A stretch of DNA of 63,055 nucleotides from Oxalobacteraceae bacterium (GTDB lineage: Bacteria; Pseudomonadota; Gammaproteobacteria; Burkholderiales; Burkholderiaceae_D), in the NCBI GenBank assembly GCA_027485795.1, contig JAIXQK010000092.1, positions 1-63,055 on the forward strand, read 5' to 3'. The position numbers were made by a program, and so were the translations under genes. Positions within the stretch are counted from its first letter, which is position 1; each line of letters starts with the position of its first letter. A model generated the notes under the pieces. The model did not search any database. It was not told the DNA's origin and was given only the letters and a program-made list of their open reading frames with translations. Below, piece by piece: positions 1-8,700 of the stretch.

Positions 1-119
1 AAGCGCTGCTTGACAAGTGCGGTATTTGGTACTGTATGCCTATTGGAACGGGCTTCGGTAGTTCAGGAGTCCCAGACTTCGTGTGCTGCTGGAACGGCAA
101 GTTTCTCGGCATCGAGACT
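1..119. repeat. Terminal direct repeat, copy 1 (assembly overlap of a circular genome)
   Basis: Bases 1-119 are identical to 62937-63055. Joining the ends restores a single uninterrupted VRR-NUC reading frame, so the true molecule is circular or circularly permuted and about 62,936 bp long. An exact overlap of 119 bases equals a k-mer size commonly used by short-read assemblers (119 is a default MEGAHIT step). I therefore read it as an assembly overlap rather than a physical terminal repeat. Confidence 0.95.
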
Positions 120-260
120 AAAGCCCACGGCAAAGTAAAAAACACCACCGAGTTGCAACGAATCCAGCAAGCGAAGATTCAGACCGCAGGTGGTATTTCA
201 ATTGTTATTGATGATGTAAGCACGTTAGAGGAGTTAATAAATGCCGACACCAGCAAGTAA
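1..260 (+). CDS. VRR-NUC domain nuclease, 3' part (gene crosses the window junction)
   Basis: This is the remainder of the gene that begins at 62897; the reading frame is open from base 3. The whole protein is about 99 residues, a stand-alone VRR-NUC domain of the PD-(D/E)XK superfamily. The conserved GVPDF (metal-binding Asp) and the IETK box (E-x-K) are visible, followed by a Q-rich helix. Such small nucleases are common in phage replication modules and cut branched or structured DNA in characterised relatives. It lies between a short coiled protein and an HNH nuclease, with a 20-base overlap with the latter. Its 3' end carries one copy of the genome-wide operator-like motif (216-227). Confidence 0.85.
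   Translation, partial: ALLDKCGIWYCMPIGTGFGSSGVPDFVCCWNGKFLGIETKAHGKVKNTTELQRIQQAKIQTAGGISIVIDDVSTLEELINADTSK
216..227 (+). promoter_or_regulatory. Operator-like motif copy inside VRR-NUC 3' end
   Basis: GTAAGCACGTTA matches the core (TAAG-CACGTTA) of the dispersed motif and lies 13 bases before the HNH start codon. It is coding sequence here and lacks convincing -35/-10 boxes, so it may be a chance or half-site copy. Confidence 0.4.
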
Positions 261-510
261 GCGCGACTACAAAGCGGAAGCAGCCCGAGAGACAGAAGGA
301 CGTAAGCAAGCTAGACGGGACAGGATGAATGCCCGCAATGCGTATGAGCGTGAGCATGGCGACCTGCCCACGAATAAGCACGTTGACCACAAGAAACCCA
401 TTTCTCAGGGTGGCACCAACGCACCTAGTAACCTGCGGGTTATTAGCAAGAAGCAGAACGAGTCATTCAACCGCGCCGGACCCGGCGGCAAGCAAGTAGG
501 AAAGGCATAA
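241..510 (+). CDS. HNH endonuclease
   Basis: The 89-residue protein has a basic, Arg/Lys-rich N-terminal half and a compact HNH motif near residues 47-75: VDH, then a GG turn, then N-L-R-V and a final N. The spacing fits the beta-beta-alpha-metal fold. It overlaps the VRR-NUC gene by 20 bases and ends just before the Xis-like gene, so the three are probably co-translated. HNH proteins of this size act as homing or nicking enzymes or assist packaging. Here the gene is far from the terminase, so a role in replication or recombination is more likely. That role is inference. Confidence 0.85.
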   Translation: MPTPASKRDYKAEAARETEGRKQARRDRMNARNAYEREHGDLPTNKHVDHKKPISQGGTNAPSNLRVISKKQNESFNRAGPGGKQVGKA

Positions 511-511
511 C

Positions 512-748
512 ATGGACAAAGAGCTTGTACCCCTAGAAGAAATCTGCCATTACTTTGGCATTAGTCCTAAGATCGCACGTAGAAAAGCGGCTATAGGCAC
601 GTTAGCAATACCTGCATTCAGGTTAAATGGTGCCCGAGGCCCCATGTTTGTACGCAAAGAGGACATCGACAAGTACATTGAGGATCGTTATGCCAAAGCA
701 GCGAAGCTCAATAACCAGATGAAGATGGTGGGGGCTGCACCTACTTGA
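512..748 (+). CDS. PrtN-like / excisionase-like DNA-binding protein
   Basis: The 78-residue protein resembles the pyocin-activator (PrtN-like) family and MerR-type excisionase folds. It has a helix-turn-helix with the pattern YFGISPKIARRKAA (residues 14-27), followed by a beta wing and a second helix beginning KEDIDKYIE. It lies directly upstream of the integrase, separated by 228 bases rich in repeated GTGTGACA boxes. This position and size suggest an excisionase or recombination-directionality factor that binds those boxes. Function is inferred from fold and context; a transcriptional activator is the alternative. Confidence 0.65.
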   Translation: MDKELVPLEEICHYFGISPKIARRKAAIGTLAIPAFRLNGARGPMFVRKEDIDKYIEDRYAKAAKLNNQMKMVGAAPT

Positions 749-750
749 GA

Positions 751-975
751 GTGTGACAAACGGTGTGACAGATGGGGTTTTCTCCAATGGAGTCGCCCCC
801 ATCCAGCATGGGTGCTACAGACATTTTGTGTACGGTACTTTTATTCATTTTTCTATACTTATCAATAGGTTAGAGACTTATCTAATTGTCACATTAAACA
901 CAATATTTCACTTAAATCACCCATTTGTCACTCCAAAGTGTGACAATGGTGTGCCAAAAATAAACCTTGTCACAC
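751..975 (+). promoter_or_regulatory. Candidate attP / integrase control region with repeated GTGTGACA boxes
   Basis: The gap between the Xis-like gene and int holds GTGTGACA at 751-758, 763-770 and 938-945, and the inverse TGTCACAC at 968-975. Shortened inverse copies (TGTCAC) lie near 887-893 and 926-931. The boxes at 926-945 form an imperfect hairpin, CCATTTGTCAC / GTGTGACAATGG (921-949). The last box abuts the int start codon at 977. Left-end copies point right and right-end copies point left, with an AT-rich middle (830-920). This is the arrangement expected of arm-type sites around an integration core, or of an operator controlling int. Confidence 0.6.
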
Positions 976-976
976 C

Positions 977-2038
977 ATGCCAACCATACGAAAACGCGGA
1001 ACCAGATACCAAGCACAAGTGAGATTGAAGTCTAAGGGGGCTATTGTCTATGAAGAAAGCGCCACCTTCGATACACAAGCTGCAGCAAAACATTGGGGCG
1101 TAGCTCTAGAGCGCCGCCTAAAAACTGAGGGGGTTGATAGTCATGTCAATCGAACGACGACTGTGAAAGACTTAGTTCTTAACTGGACAGAATTTAAGGA
1201 GAACATCAAGCCACTGTCAAAAGGTGTGCAGCACAGCCTTAAAGCCTTGATGACCGCGCCATTTGCTAGCAAGGCTATATCAGCCCTTACTGCACGAGAT
1301 ATCGTGACGTGGGGTGTAGAACTGTCTAAGCGTGGGTTGAACCATGCCACGGTGCTGCACCATGTTATGACATTGCGCTCGATCTATTCATCTGCTGCTG
1401 TGACGGCAGGAGTTGATGTGTCGATGGTAGAGATGGTGAAAGGTTGTGACAGCCTCAAGCGCTTGCGAATAATGGCAAAGTCCACTTCAAGAGAGCGACG
1501 AATTACAGACGACGAGATAGCGCTTCTAGTGGGGCATCTTTCAAACATGAATCTGTCAGTACCCACTGACGTCTATATCAAGCTGGCGGTTGCATTACCC
1601 CGCCGCAGAGAGGAAATATTGACAATGCGATGGAGCGATTACACAGGAAAGCAGATCGTGTTGCGAGACACGAAGAACCCTCAAAGAATACGGGACGAGA
1701 TTGTTCCGGTACCACCTGCTGCCCGAGCGATTATTGATGCCCTGCCCCGCTACGAAGGTGAGGATCGCATCATGCCCTATAAGCCAGAGTCAGTCAGTGC
1801 TGCGTTCCAACGGGCTGTAAAAGCCGTAGGGCTAGCAGATATACGACTGCATGACCTAAGACATGAAGGTATCAGCCGCCTATTCGAGCAAGGACTGCAG
1901 ATACAGGAAGTAGCGTTGATAAGCGGGCACACCAATTGGGCGATGCTCAAGCGGTACACCCACATTAAACCTAACGACGTCGTGGAGAAACTTAGTGCTA
2001 ATAGCAAAAGAACACAAAAAGATTCTGCTGAATCTTAA
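977..2038 (+). CDS. int: Tyrosine recombinase (phage integrase)
   Basis: The 353-residue protein has an N-terminal arm-binding-type domain that starts MPTIRKRGTRYQAQV, a SAM-like core-binding domain and a C-terminal catalytic domain. Catalytic residues are visible: Arg in LPRRREEIL (about 209-211), Lys in the DTKNP hairpin, HDLR (292-295), GH (317-318) and the nucleophile Tyr327 in KRYTH. It would integrate and excise the phage at a host att site. The int gene sits inside the replication arm rather than beside a lysis or repressor module, and it overlaps the downstream helicase gene by 44 bases, so int and helicase may be translated from one message. Confidence 0.95.
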   Translation: MPTIRKRGTRYQAQVRLKSKGAIVYEESATFDTQAAAKHWGVALERRLKTEGVDSHVNRTTTVKDLVLNWTEFKENIKPLSKGVQHSLKALMTAPFASKAISALTARDIVTWGVELSKRGLNHATVLHHVMTLRSIYSSAAVTAGVDVSMVEMVKGCDSLKRLRIMAKSTSRERRITDDEIALLVGHLSNMNLSVPTDVYIKLAVALPRRREEILTMRWSDYTGKQIVLRDTKNPQRIRDEIVPVPPAARAIIDALPRYEGEDRIMPYKPESVSAAFQRAVKAVGLADIRLHDLRHEGISRLFEQGLQIQEVALISGHTNWAMLKRYTHIKPNDVVEKLSANSKRTQKDSAES

Positions 2039-3560
2039 CGACCCTGAGCGGGTAACGGCAATCATGCCCGATGCCCGAACAGTTAACATGAAAGGTCGAG
2101 ATATAGTCTCGGTGCCGCATTGTCTTGACGCAGTACGTGTACTACGCAACATCGGCATCACAGCCCCCGGACCTATCGGCTATTACTATGACTGGCCGGG
2201 CAGGTTTAAGCCGTTCACACATCAGCTAGAGACCGCCGACTTCGCCACACTAAACCCACGGTCATTCATCTTGAATGATATGGGCAGCGGCAAGACGCTC
2301 AGTGTGTTGTGGGCGTTTGACTACTTACGAAAAGTTGGAGTAGTAGATTGGGCGTTGGTAGTATCTCCATTATCCACACTAGAGCGCACATGGGCTGACG
2401 AGATATTCCGCAACTTTCCAGACATGAGTTTTGCTGTGGTGCACGGAACCGCCGAACGTCGCATGAAGCTAGCTTCGGCAAAGCACGATGTTTACATTCT
2501 GAACCACGACGGTGTTAAAAACAAAACGCTGCTAGATACCTTTGCTAAAAAAGAAGGTAACGGGCTGCTAATCATTGACGAGCTGGCCAGCTTTCGCAAC
2601 GCCTCTACCGACCGCTGGAAGTGCCTCAACCTACTAGCCAACGGCAACGCCAAGCAAGGCATAGCGCCTAAAGAATGGGTGTGGGGTCTGACTGGTACGC
2701 CAATACCTAACGAGCCAACAGACGCATGGGCGCAGTGCAGGCTGATAGCCCCCGCAGCAGTGCCTAAGTTCTATGGGGCGTTTCGTGACCAGATGATGCG
2801 CCAGCTCACGCAGTACAAGTGGGTAGCTAGGGAAGGCTCACTGGAGCAGGTATACCGGCTCATGCAGCCTGCAATCCGCTTCAAGCGTGAGGACTGTATT
2901 GACCTGCCGCCCACTACGTTCATGAACCGTGAGGTGGAGTTAACCAAGGAACAGGCGGCACTCTACAACGACATGGTTACAAGGTTCTCAGCCGAGTACC
3001 AAGGCGGGCAGATCACGGCAGTTAACGAAGCTGTAAAGCTCGGCAAGCTGCTGCAGATTGTGTGCGGCACAGTGTATGGACCAGACGGCGAAATGACTGT
3101 ACCTGCCAAGCCGCGCATTGATGCTGTTGTAGAAGTGGTTGAGCAGTCCAGCGCCAAAGTGATTGTGTTTGTGCCGCTCACTGGTGCGCTCAACGCTCTG
3201 GCAGAATCGCTCAGCAAACACTACAAAGTATCTGTAGTTCACGGTGGTGTCAGTAAGACGCAGCGGGACGACATATTTGCCGACTTCATGCAGCCGCATG
3301 GAGCCAAGGTATTAGTTGCACAGCCCGGCACGATGGCTCACGGATTGAGCCTGACAGCCGCAGATACTATCTGCTGGTATGCACCTACCAACAGTTCAGA
3401 GATTTACCAGCAAGCCAACGCTCGCATCGTCAGACCGGGGCAGACCCGCAACACCCTGATCGTGCGCATCCAAGGTTCCAAGCTGGAAGACAAGATGTAT
3501 GAGCGGCTTGAACGCCGCGAATCCATGCAGGGTACGCTACTAGGAATGTTCAAAAAATAG
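1995..3560 (+). CDS. SNF2/superfamily 2 DNA helicase or translocase
   Basis: This 521-residue SF2 ATPase has a Walker A loop DMGSGKT (95-101), a DELA Walker B (195-198), motif III LTGTPIPN and motif VI QANARIVRPGQ near the C-terminus. These are typical of compact phage SNF2-like helicases used in replication or recombination. The chosen start is a GTG at 1995 with GGAG seven bases upstream, inside the 3' end of int. An ATG at 2064 is a possible alternative but has a poorer ribosome-binding site. Confidence 0.9.
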   Translation: MLIAKEHKKILLNLNDPERVTAIMPDARTVNMKGRDIVSVPHCLDAVRVLRNIGITAPGPIGYYYDWPGRFKPFTHQLETADFATLNPRSFILNDMGSGKTLSVLWAFDYLRKVGVVDWALVVSPLSTLERTWADEIFRNFPDMSFAVVHGTAERRMKLASAKHDVYILNHDGVKNKTLLDTFAKKEGNGLLIIDELASFRNASTDRWKCLNLLANGNAKQGIAPKEWVWGLTGTPIPNEPTDAWAQCRLIAPAAVPKFYGAFRDQMMRQLTQYKWVAREGSLEQVYRLMQPAIRFKREDCIDLPPTTFMNREVELTKEQAALYNDMVTRFSAEYQGGQITAVNEAVKLGKLLQIVCGTVYGPDGEMTVPAKPRIDAVVEVVEQSSAKVIVFVPLTGALNALAESLSKHYKVSVVHGGVSKTQRDDIFADFMQPHGAKVLVAQPGTMAHGLSLTAADTICWYAPTNSSEIYQQANARIVRPGQTRNTLIVRIQGSKLEDKMYERLERRESMQGTLLGMFKK

Positions 3561-3583
3561 TCCTGTAAGTAGCTTTTAATTTA

Positions 3584-3612
3584 TTGACAAACATGTAAGC
3601 ATGTAATATACT
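3584..3612 (+). promoter_or_regulatory. Sigma70-type promoter with operator motif in its spacer
   Basis: A consensus -35 TTGACA (3584-3589) and -10 TATACT (3607-3612) are separated by exactly 17 bp. The spacer contains ACATG-TAAG-CATGT, a copy of the dispersed dyad motif. A protein bound there would occlude RNA polymerase. The promoter reads into the 3633 gene and the ssDNA-binding/primase block. The leader then has GGAG seven bases before a run to the ATG at 3633. Confidence 0.8.
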
Positions 3613-3632
3613 TAACACAAAGGAGTGTAATA

Positions 3633-4037
3633 ATGTTAGACGATACCGCTGTAGATACGAAAGTGGAGTTGATTGTAGAAAAGTACATTCAGCTCCGCGA
3701 CAGAAAGGCTCAGCTCAAAAAAGAGTACGAGTCTTCTGTAAAGGACATTGATGACGCTATGGATAGGGTTGAAAACCACCTCCAGTCATTGATGAACCGC
3801 CTTGGCGTTGAGAGCCTTAGAACCTCCCACGGCACGGCATACCAGACCATCCGTACCAGTGCTACAGTTGCCGACTGGAGCATGACGCTGGACTGGATAA
3901 AGCAGAACGAGCATTGGGATATGCTTGAAAAACGTGTGAGCAAAACCTTTGTGGATGCTTACAGAACCGAACACGACGATCTGCCGCCCGGTGTGAACTG
4001 GTCGGAAGCCCGCACCGTGAATATCAAAAGGAGCTAA
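3633..4037 (+). CDS. Conserved phage protein, coiled-coil N-terminus
   Basis: The 134-residue protein begins with a charged helical region (about residues 8-55, heptad-like, rich in Lys, Glu and Arg). A GTAYQTIRTS beta segment and a C-terminal stretch containing DDLPPGVNWSE follow. The layout recalls small proteins near phage recombination genes, some annotated as Gam-like nuclease inhibitors, but I cannot assign a function. It is the first gene after a strong promoter and is followed two bases later by the next gene. Confidence 0.75.
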   Translation: MLDDTAVDTKVELIVEKYIQLRDRKAQLKKEYESSVKDIDDAMDRVENHLQSLMNRLGVESLRTSHGTAYQTIRTSATVADWSMTLDWIKQNEHWDMLEKRVSKTFVDAYRTEHDDLPPGVNWSEARTVNIKRS

Positions 4038-4038
4038 C

Positions 4039-4302
4039 TTGAAACGTATGAAGCTAGAAAGCCTCCCACCAGAGGAACAATCCCGATTCCGACGAATGTT
4101 GGAGAAGGAATTTACAGCGTTCCTAAACACTGCTCTGAATAGCCGTGATCGCGGCTGGCCGGAGATAACCATACAGACTGTTGCCGATGCACTGGCTGAC
4201 AGCCTTATCACCCTTGGAACCGCTAACGGAGTTGACGACTCCGCACTGCGGGTACTTATTTTAGAACTGCAAGATCGCCTCCCTGAACCAATCGAGAAAT
4301 AG
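4039..4302 (+). CDS. Small phage protein of unknown function
   Basis: The 87-residue, mostly helical protein has no recognised domain. The start is probably the TTG at 4039, because AAGGAG lies five to six bases upstream. The in-frame ATG at 4048 would be 15 bases from that site. It is sandwiched between the coiled-coil protein and the ssDNA-binding candidate with no spacing, so it belongs to the same transcription unit. Confidence 0.65.
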   Translation: MKRMKLESLPPEEQSRFRRMLEKEFTAFLNTALNSRDRGWPEITIQTVADALADSLITLGTANGVDDSALRVLILELQDRLPEPIEK

Positions 4303-4304
4303 CC

Positions 4305-5354
4305 ATGAACATTATCAAATTTGAAGACGCAAAACTACCCGCATACCTGACCTCGGGTGTATCCCTTGACATTAACAAAGAAGTGGTGCGCGGCTCTGCG
4401 TTCCCCACTATGTCTATCAAGGGCATGAAGTTCACGATCAACCGTGACGGTGTGAAAACAATCATCACCAAGCCGGATGATCCAGATGAAGTAGCGCAGA
4501 ACCTACAGGTGGTGTTTGTTCGTGCAAACCTCCACGCCAAGACCTTCTACATGAAGCGCTACAGCGAAGGTGAGTCCGACAACACTCGTCCCGACTGCTA
4601 CTCATTTGACGGTGTAGCCCCATCGCCCAACGCTGTGAATCCGCAGGCTAAGAAATGTGCACTGTGCCCTAACAACCAGTGGGGTTCACGTAGTGGCGAC
4701 GACGGCGAGTCTAAGGGCAAAGCCTGCCAAGACAATGCCCGTATCGCAGTAAGCGCACCAGACAAGGTTGACCCGATCTTGTTGCGTGTACCGCCTAAAT
4801 CGCTCAAGCCTCTGCGTGAGACATTGAAGCTCATTGCAGCCCGCAAACTGCCCTACAACTCGGCAGTAATCCGCATTGGTTTTGACCGTGAAGCACCCTC
4901 CCCTGTGCTGACATTTAAGCCAGTAGGCTTACTGGATGAACGTGGCTACAACGCAGTGCATGAGGCGTATGAGTCTGAGCTTGTACGTGCCATTGTTGGC
5001 TTGGACGACGAAGGCTATGGAGCCGTTGAGGTAGCCAAACCTACATCTACCATCGACACCAGCGAGATTGATGCTGCAATTACGGCTCGTGATGCTACCA
5101 AGAAAGCTGCTAGTCGTGTCAGTGCAGACGACCTCGACGACATGGCAGAGCTAGCTGATTTAGCGCCTAAACCAGCACCCAAGCCTGCGCCAGCAAAGCC
5201 TGTTAAGCACGTCACTGAGGACGACCTAGATGGGTTCGACGAGCCGCCAAAAGCTGCCAAGCCAGCCAAGGCAAAACCCGCAGAGAAGAAGCCTTCCTCG
5301 GGGTCTGATCTACTTTCGGGTCTTGAAGACCTGCTAGGTAGCACAGACGACTAA
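4305..5354 (+). CDS. Putative single-stranded DNA-binding protein with Cys motif and acidic tail
   Basis: The 349-residue protein has a beta-rich N-terminal half, a Cys-containing loop with CALCPNNQWGS (about residues 117-127) and a later Cys. The C-terminal third is low complexity (Pro/Ala/Lys alternating with acidic clusters) and ends in the strongly acidic LEDLLGSTDD. A flexible linker and acidic tip are hallmarks of ssDNA-binding proteins, which recruit replication partners through the tip. It sits beside the primase-helicase and is followed by a terminator. The assignment rests on architecture, not on a recognised family. Confidence 0.55.
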   Translation: MNIIKFEDAKLPAYLTSGVSLDINKEVVRGSAFPTMSIKGMKFTINRDGVKTIITKPDDPDEVAQNLQVVFVRANLHAKTFYMKRYSEGESDNTRPDCYSFDGVAPSPNAVNPQAKKCALCPNNQWGSRSGDDGESKGKACQDNARIAVSAPDKVDPILLRVPPKSLKPLRETLKLIAARKLPYNSAVIRIGFDREAPSPVLTFKPVGLLDERGYNAVHEAYESELVRAIVGLDDEGYGAVEVAKPTSTIDTSEIDAAITARDATKKAASRVSADDLDDMAELADLAPKPAPKPAPAKPVKHVTEDDLDGFDEPPKAAKPAKAKPAEKKPSSGSDLLSGLEDLLGSTDD

Positions 5355-5361
5355 CAGAACT

Positions 5362-5383
5362 ACCCCGCTTCGGCGGGGTTTGT
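5362..5383 (+). terminator. Rho-independent terminator
   Basis: The stem ACCCCGC / GCGGGGT (5362-5368 and 5373-5379) has a TTCG loop and is followed by TTTGT. It ends the 3633-5354 unit just before the HTH gene at 5396. The T tract is short, so some read-through into the HTH and primase genes is likely. Confidence 0.75.
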
Positions 5384-5395
5384 CATGGAGCAATT

Positions 5396-5782
5396 ATGAC
5401 CACACTCGTTGGAAAACCAACTCTAAGCGGATACCCGAAACTGCCGGTATTACTCCCGCAGCAAGTCGCAGTTATTATGAAGGCGGCGAACTTTAACCCG
5501 AGCATGATGGCTAAGTTCCTTGGATATAGCCGAACGGCAACCACTATGTGGGTGTCGGACAACCCCGGAAATATCTCAAGTGCTTCCCTAAATGCCATAA
5601 GCACGTTAGCATATAGGGTCTTGCGAGCACTAAAGGTAGGGTACTACCCCATACCCTACGAACGTGCCAGAAACAAAGACCCCTTCAAAGCCCTACTAGA
5701 CGAGACCTATGACCGCCCACTGAGCGACTACAGCCCGGAAGAACTGTTGCCCTCCAAGTGGTTTCACCTAATACCTCCTTAA
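5396..5782 (+). CDS. Putative helix-turn-helix DNA-binding protein
   Basis: The 128-residue protein contains an HTH-like pattern at about residues 22-45 (QQVAVIMKAANF, then MMAKFLGYSRTAT), followed by a helix-rich segment. It is an orphan gene between a terminator and the primase-helicase, with GGAG before the ATG. No CI or Cro homologue is visible elsewhere, so it is one of three candidates (with 512-748 and 56272-56955) for the regulator of the dispersed operator motif. Its own coding sequence contains one motif core (5598-5608). Confidence 0.5.
   Translation: MTTLVGKPTLSGYPKLPVLLPQQVAVIMKAANFNPSMMAKFLGYSRTATTMWVSDNPGNISSASLNAISTLAYRVLRALKVGYYPIPYERARNKDPFKALLDETYDRPLSDYSPEELLPSKWFHLIPP
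5598..5608 (+). promoter_or_regulatory. Operator-like motif core inside the HTH gene
   Basis: TAAGCACGTTA is followed by GCATATAG. The site lies within coding sequence and points with transcription. It could be a roadblock-type site or coincidence. Confidence 0.3.
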
Positions 5783-5791
5783 GAGACTCAG

Positions 5792-8700
5792 ATGAACCTA
5801 TTAGATTTTTACAAACTTGTGTTGCCACCTGTAGGAACATACGCCATATTCAGAACCAGCGTTCGTAGCCACTACTGGGCTGAGTCGCTGGAACAGTTAG
5901 TTGAGATAACCCAAGAGCACGACCACCACAGCGATGTTTATTTTGCTACCGCAACTTTCAAAGAAGACGGCAGCCGCACCCAAGCCAATGTAGAACACCT
6001 CAAAGCGTTTCGACTCGACCTTGATGCAGGTGCAGTGAAGCTCGCCAAGCATGGTCCTGAGAAAGTCTACGAAGACCAGCCAGCCGCTATCAGCGACTTT
6101 CTACGTTTCACTAAAGAGACAGGACTGATGCCCAGTCTGGTTCTATCCAGCGGAGAAGGACTGCACATATACTACGTTCTGGACGACGTAGTAACTGCTG
6201 CGGAGTGGACACCCGTTGCAAAGCACTTTAACAAGTTCGCACAGGCGAGAGAGCTGAAAGTTGACCCTGCCGTAACCTCAGACTCTGCGCGAATCCTGCG
6301 TCCTGTGGGCACACTGCACCCGAACGGTAAGACTGTGCGCGTGTTAAAAGCCACCGGCAAGACCTACACCTTGGAGAGCTTTGCGAACGCCATTAACTAC
6401 GAAGCAGAATTAGCCGCCCCCACCAAGGGATACGACTTAAGCATCAATGACGACCTGCTACGCCCAGAAGGTCCACCCAAGTCCCTGAAAAAAGTAGTGG
6501 AACACTGCTCTGCGGTGCGTTGGGCTGCAGCTAACCAGCCGCAAGTAGATGAACCCTACTGGAGAGCCATGATTGGCATCGCCAAGCACACCATCGAAGG
6601 GCGACGTGGGGCGCACATGATTAGCTGCAAGCACCCCGAGTACGACGAAGACGTGACAGATGCGAAGTATGACCGCTACGGAGCAGGACCCACCACCTGC
6701 GAGCGCTTTGCGGAGTTCAACCCCGAAGCCTGTGCCGGATGCAAGTTCCGTGGCAAGGTCAAATCACCCATACAACTTGGAGCACTAAATGTTGCAGAAG
6801 CAGAAAAACACGAGGAGTCCAACCCAACTCCTGAACGAGCACCCGTCAAAGCCACTGAACATCCTTGGGATGGGCACATCCCCAAAGACTTTGAAGTGGT
6901 GCCAACCAAAGGCGGTGGCTTCACCTTGGTCTATCAGATGCGTACAACCAAACACTCAGAGACAGGGGAAGAAATACCTGTCGTAGTGCCGGTTCCGTTT
7001 ACGCAAAGCATCTTCTGGTTCACCCATTGGGCAGAAGCAGATAACAGTACCGACACCGCCCAAGTAACCCTATATCTATGGACAGGTAGGACAACCCGCA
7101 GCTACTTGATGGACCAGAGCATCATCGCTAGCCATTCCAAACTTCTTGAATACCTTTCTGGTAAGGCTATTCACACCACCACCCACAAGAAAGCGAGCCA
7201 AGCTATGCAAGACTACTCCAAAGCCCTGCTGCAGCGCATCAAAGAAGCAGGCAAACGCCCCCGTGTATCCGACCACTTGGGGTTACGCATCCTTGAGAAC
7301 GGCGAACTCGTTGCCGCTCACGGTAAGTACGTCATCCACTCCAGCGGAGAAATCCAAGAAGGTATGCTGTCGCCTAACCTCACTTCCGTAGCAGCACAGT
7401 TCCCCCTACCCTTACCAGAAAGCGTTACCGGCTCATGGGGGGTTGAGGTGTGGGACGACCTGAACGCTCGTGCAAGTCAGCACATAGACTTCTTACGCAC
7501 GTACTACGGCGCTCAAGGTATGGAGCGTTTCCAGCTAGCCATTATGCTAGGACTAGCCAGCCCTTTAATGGCGTTTAGCACTGGTGAATTTCACACGGGT
7601 TCGCTCTTACCGCGTAACAGCTCGCTATCAGTGTCCCTTTATTCTAGGGAGTCTGCTCGTGGTAAGACCACTGCGGTTATGAGTTCTATCCTCGCCTACG
7701 GACAACCAGCGGCACTGGCTAATGACTCTGGACGTGCAGGTACAACGGACAATGCGCGTATCAGCCGATTGTCTATCCACGGCACCATGCCTAACATCAT
7801 GGACGAGATGGGTGGTGCATCGGCTATGAGCGTAGCCAGCGTGGTGAGCGCAGTGGCTAACGGTGCCTCAAAGGAGCGGGCTGCAAAGGACGGCAGTTTG
7901 ATTACTAGCCCGCCTTGGGCGCTTATCAACCTGATGACCACCAACACATCTCAGCGCGACATGATTAACGCCATACAGGATACCAGTGGTGCGATTCAGT
8001 ACCGCCTGCTGGAAATCAATGTGGAGGACATGCCAGAGTACGACCAGAAACTGCGCGAAAGGTTTACCAGTGACTGGTCTGCACTAAACCGAACCTGCAC
8101 TGGCGCATTGGGCGCTGTGATTCATAGAGCTATCTGTGAGATAGGTGCGGTAGAGATTAACGAGCTTGTGACGAAATGCTGTGTTAAAGCCAGTGAGCTG
8201 TTGAAGTCAGAATCGACTGGACGCTTTCAGTACCGTGGTCTTGGCGCCATGATCGCCATGCAACTGATATTGAAAAAGATCGGCATGGCTCCGTTTGAGC
8301 TGAACCCGTTAATCGAGACATTCAAGGTAGCGCACGATTCTGGTAACGAGTACGTGGCTGACCATGTGTTGCCAACAGACGGTTTAGAACTGCTGTCCCG
8401 TGCCCTGCAGGACTTGACTCCACATACGTTGATAACCCGCAACGAAACGCATATCAACCGCAACACCAAGACTTGGGACGAACCGCTCAATGCTCGTGTT
8501 CCAGACGTAGTTCATGCTCGGCACGTACAGCTATCCGGCATCACCCACGTATCTGTGCAGGCAATACGAGAGTGGTGTACCGAGAAGGGTGTAAGTGAGC
8601 GGGAGATTATCCGCGCTGCTAAAAGCGCTGGAGCATTACGGATGCACCAGACTAAACAACGTGGTGCGGTAGTACAGTTGACTACTAGCAGGTACAACCT

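Noticed and set aside
375-384. TAAGCACGTT inside the HNH gene and TAAGCTTGTTA inside thyX (57185-57195)
   Set aside because: Partial matches in coding sequence with no promoter boxes nearby; left out of the operator family.
753-1022. 89-codon plus-strand frame over the int upstream region
   Set aside because: It overlaps the int start, has an odd composition and lies across the GTGTGACA box cluster; no ribosome-binding site or family pattern.
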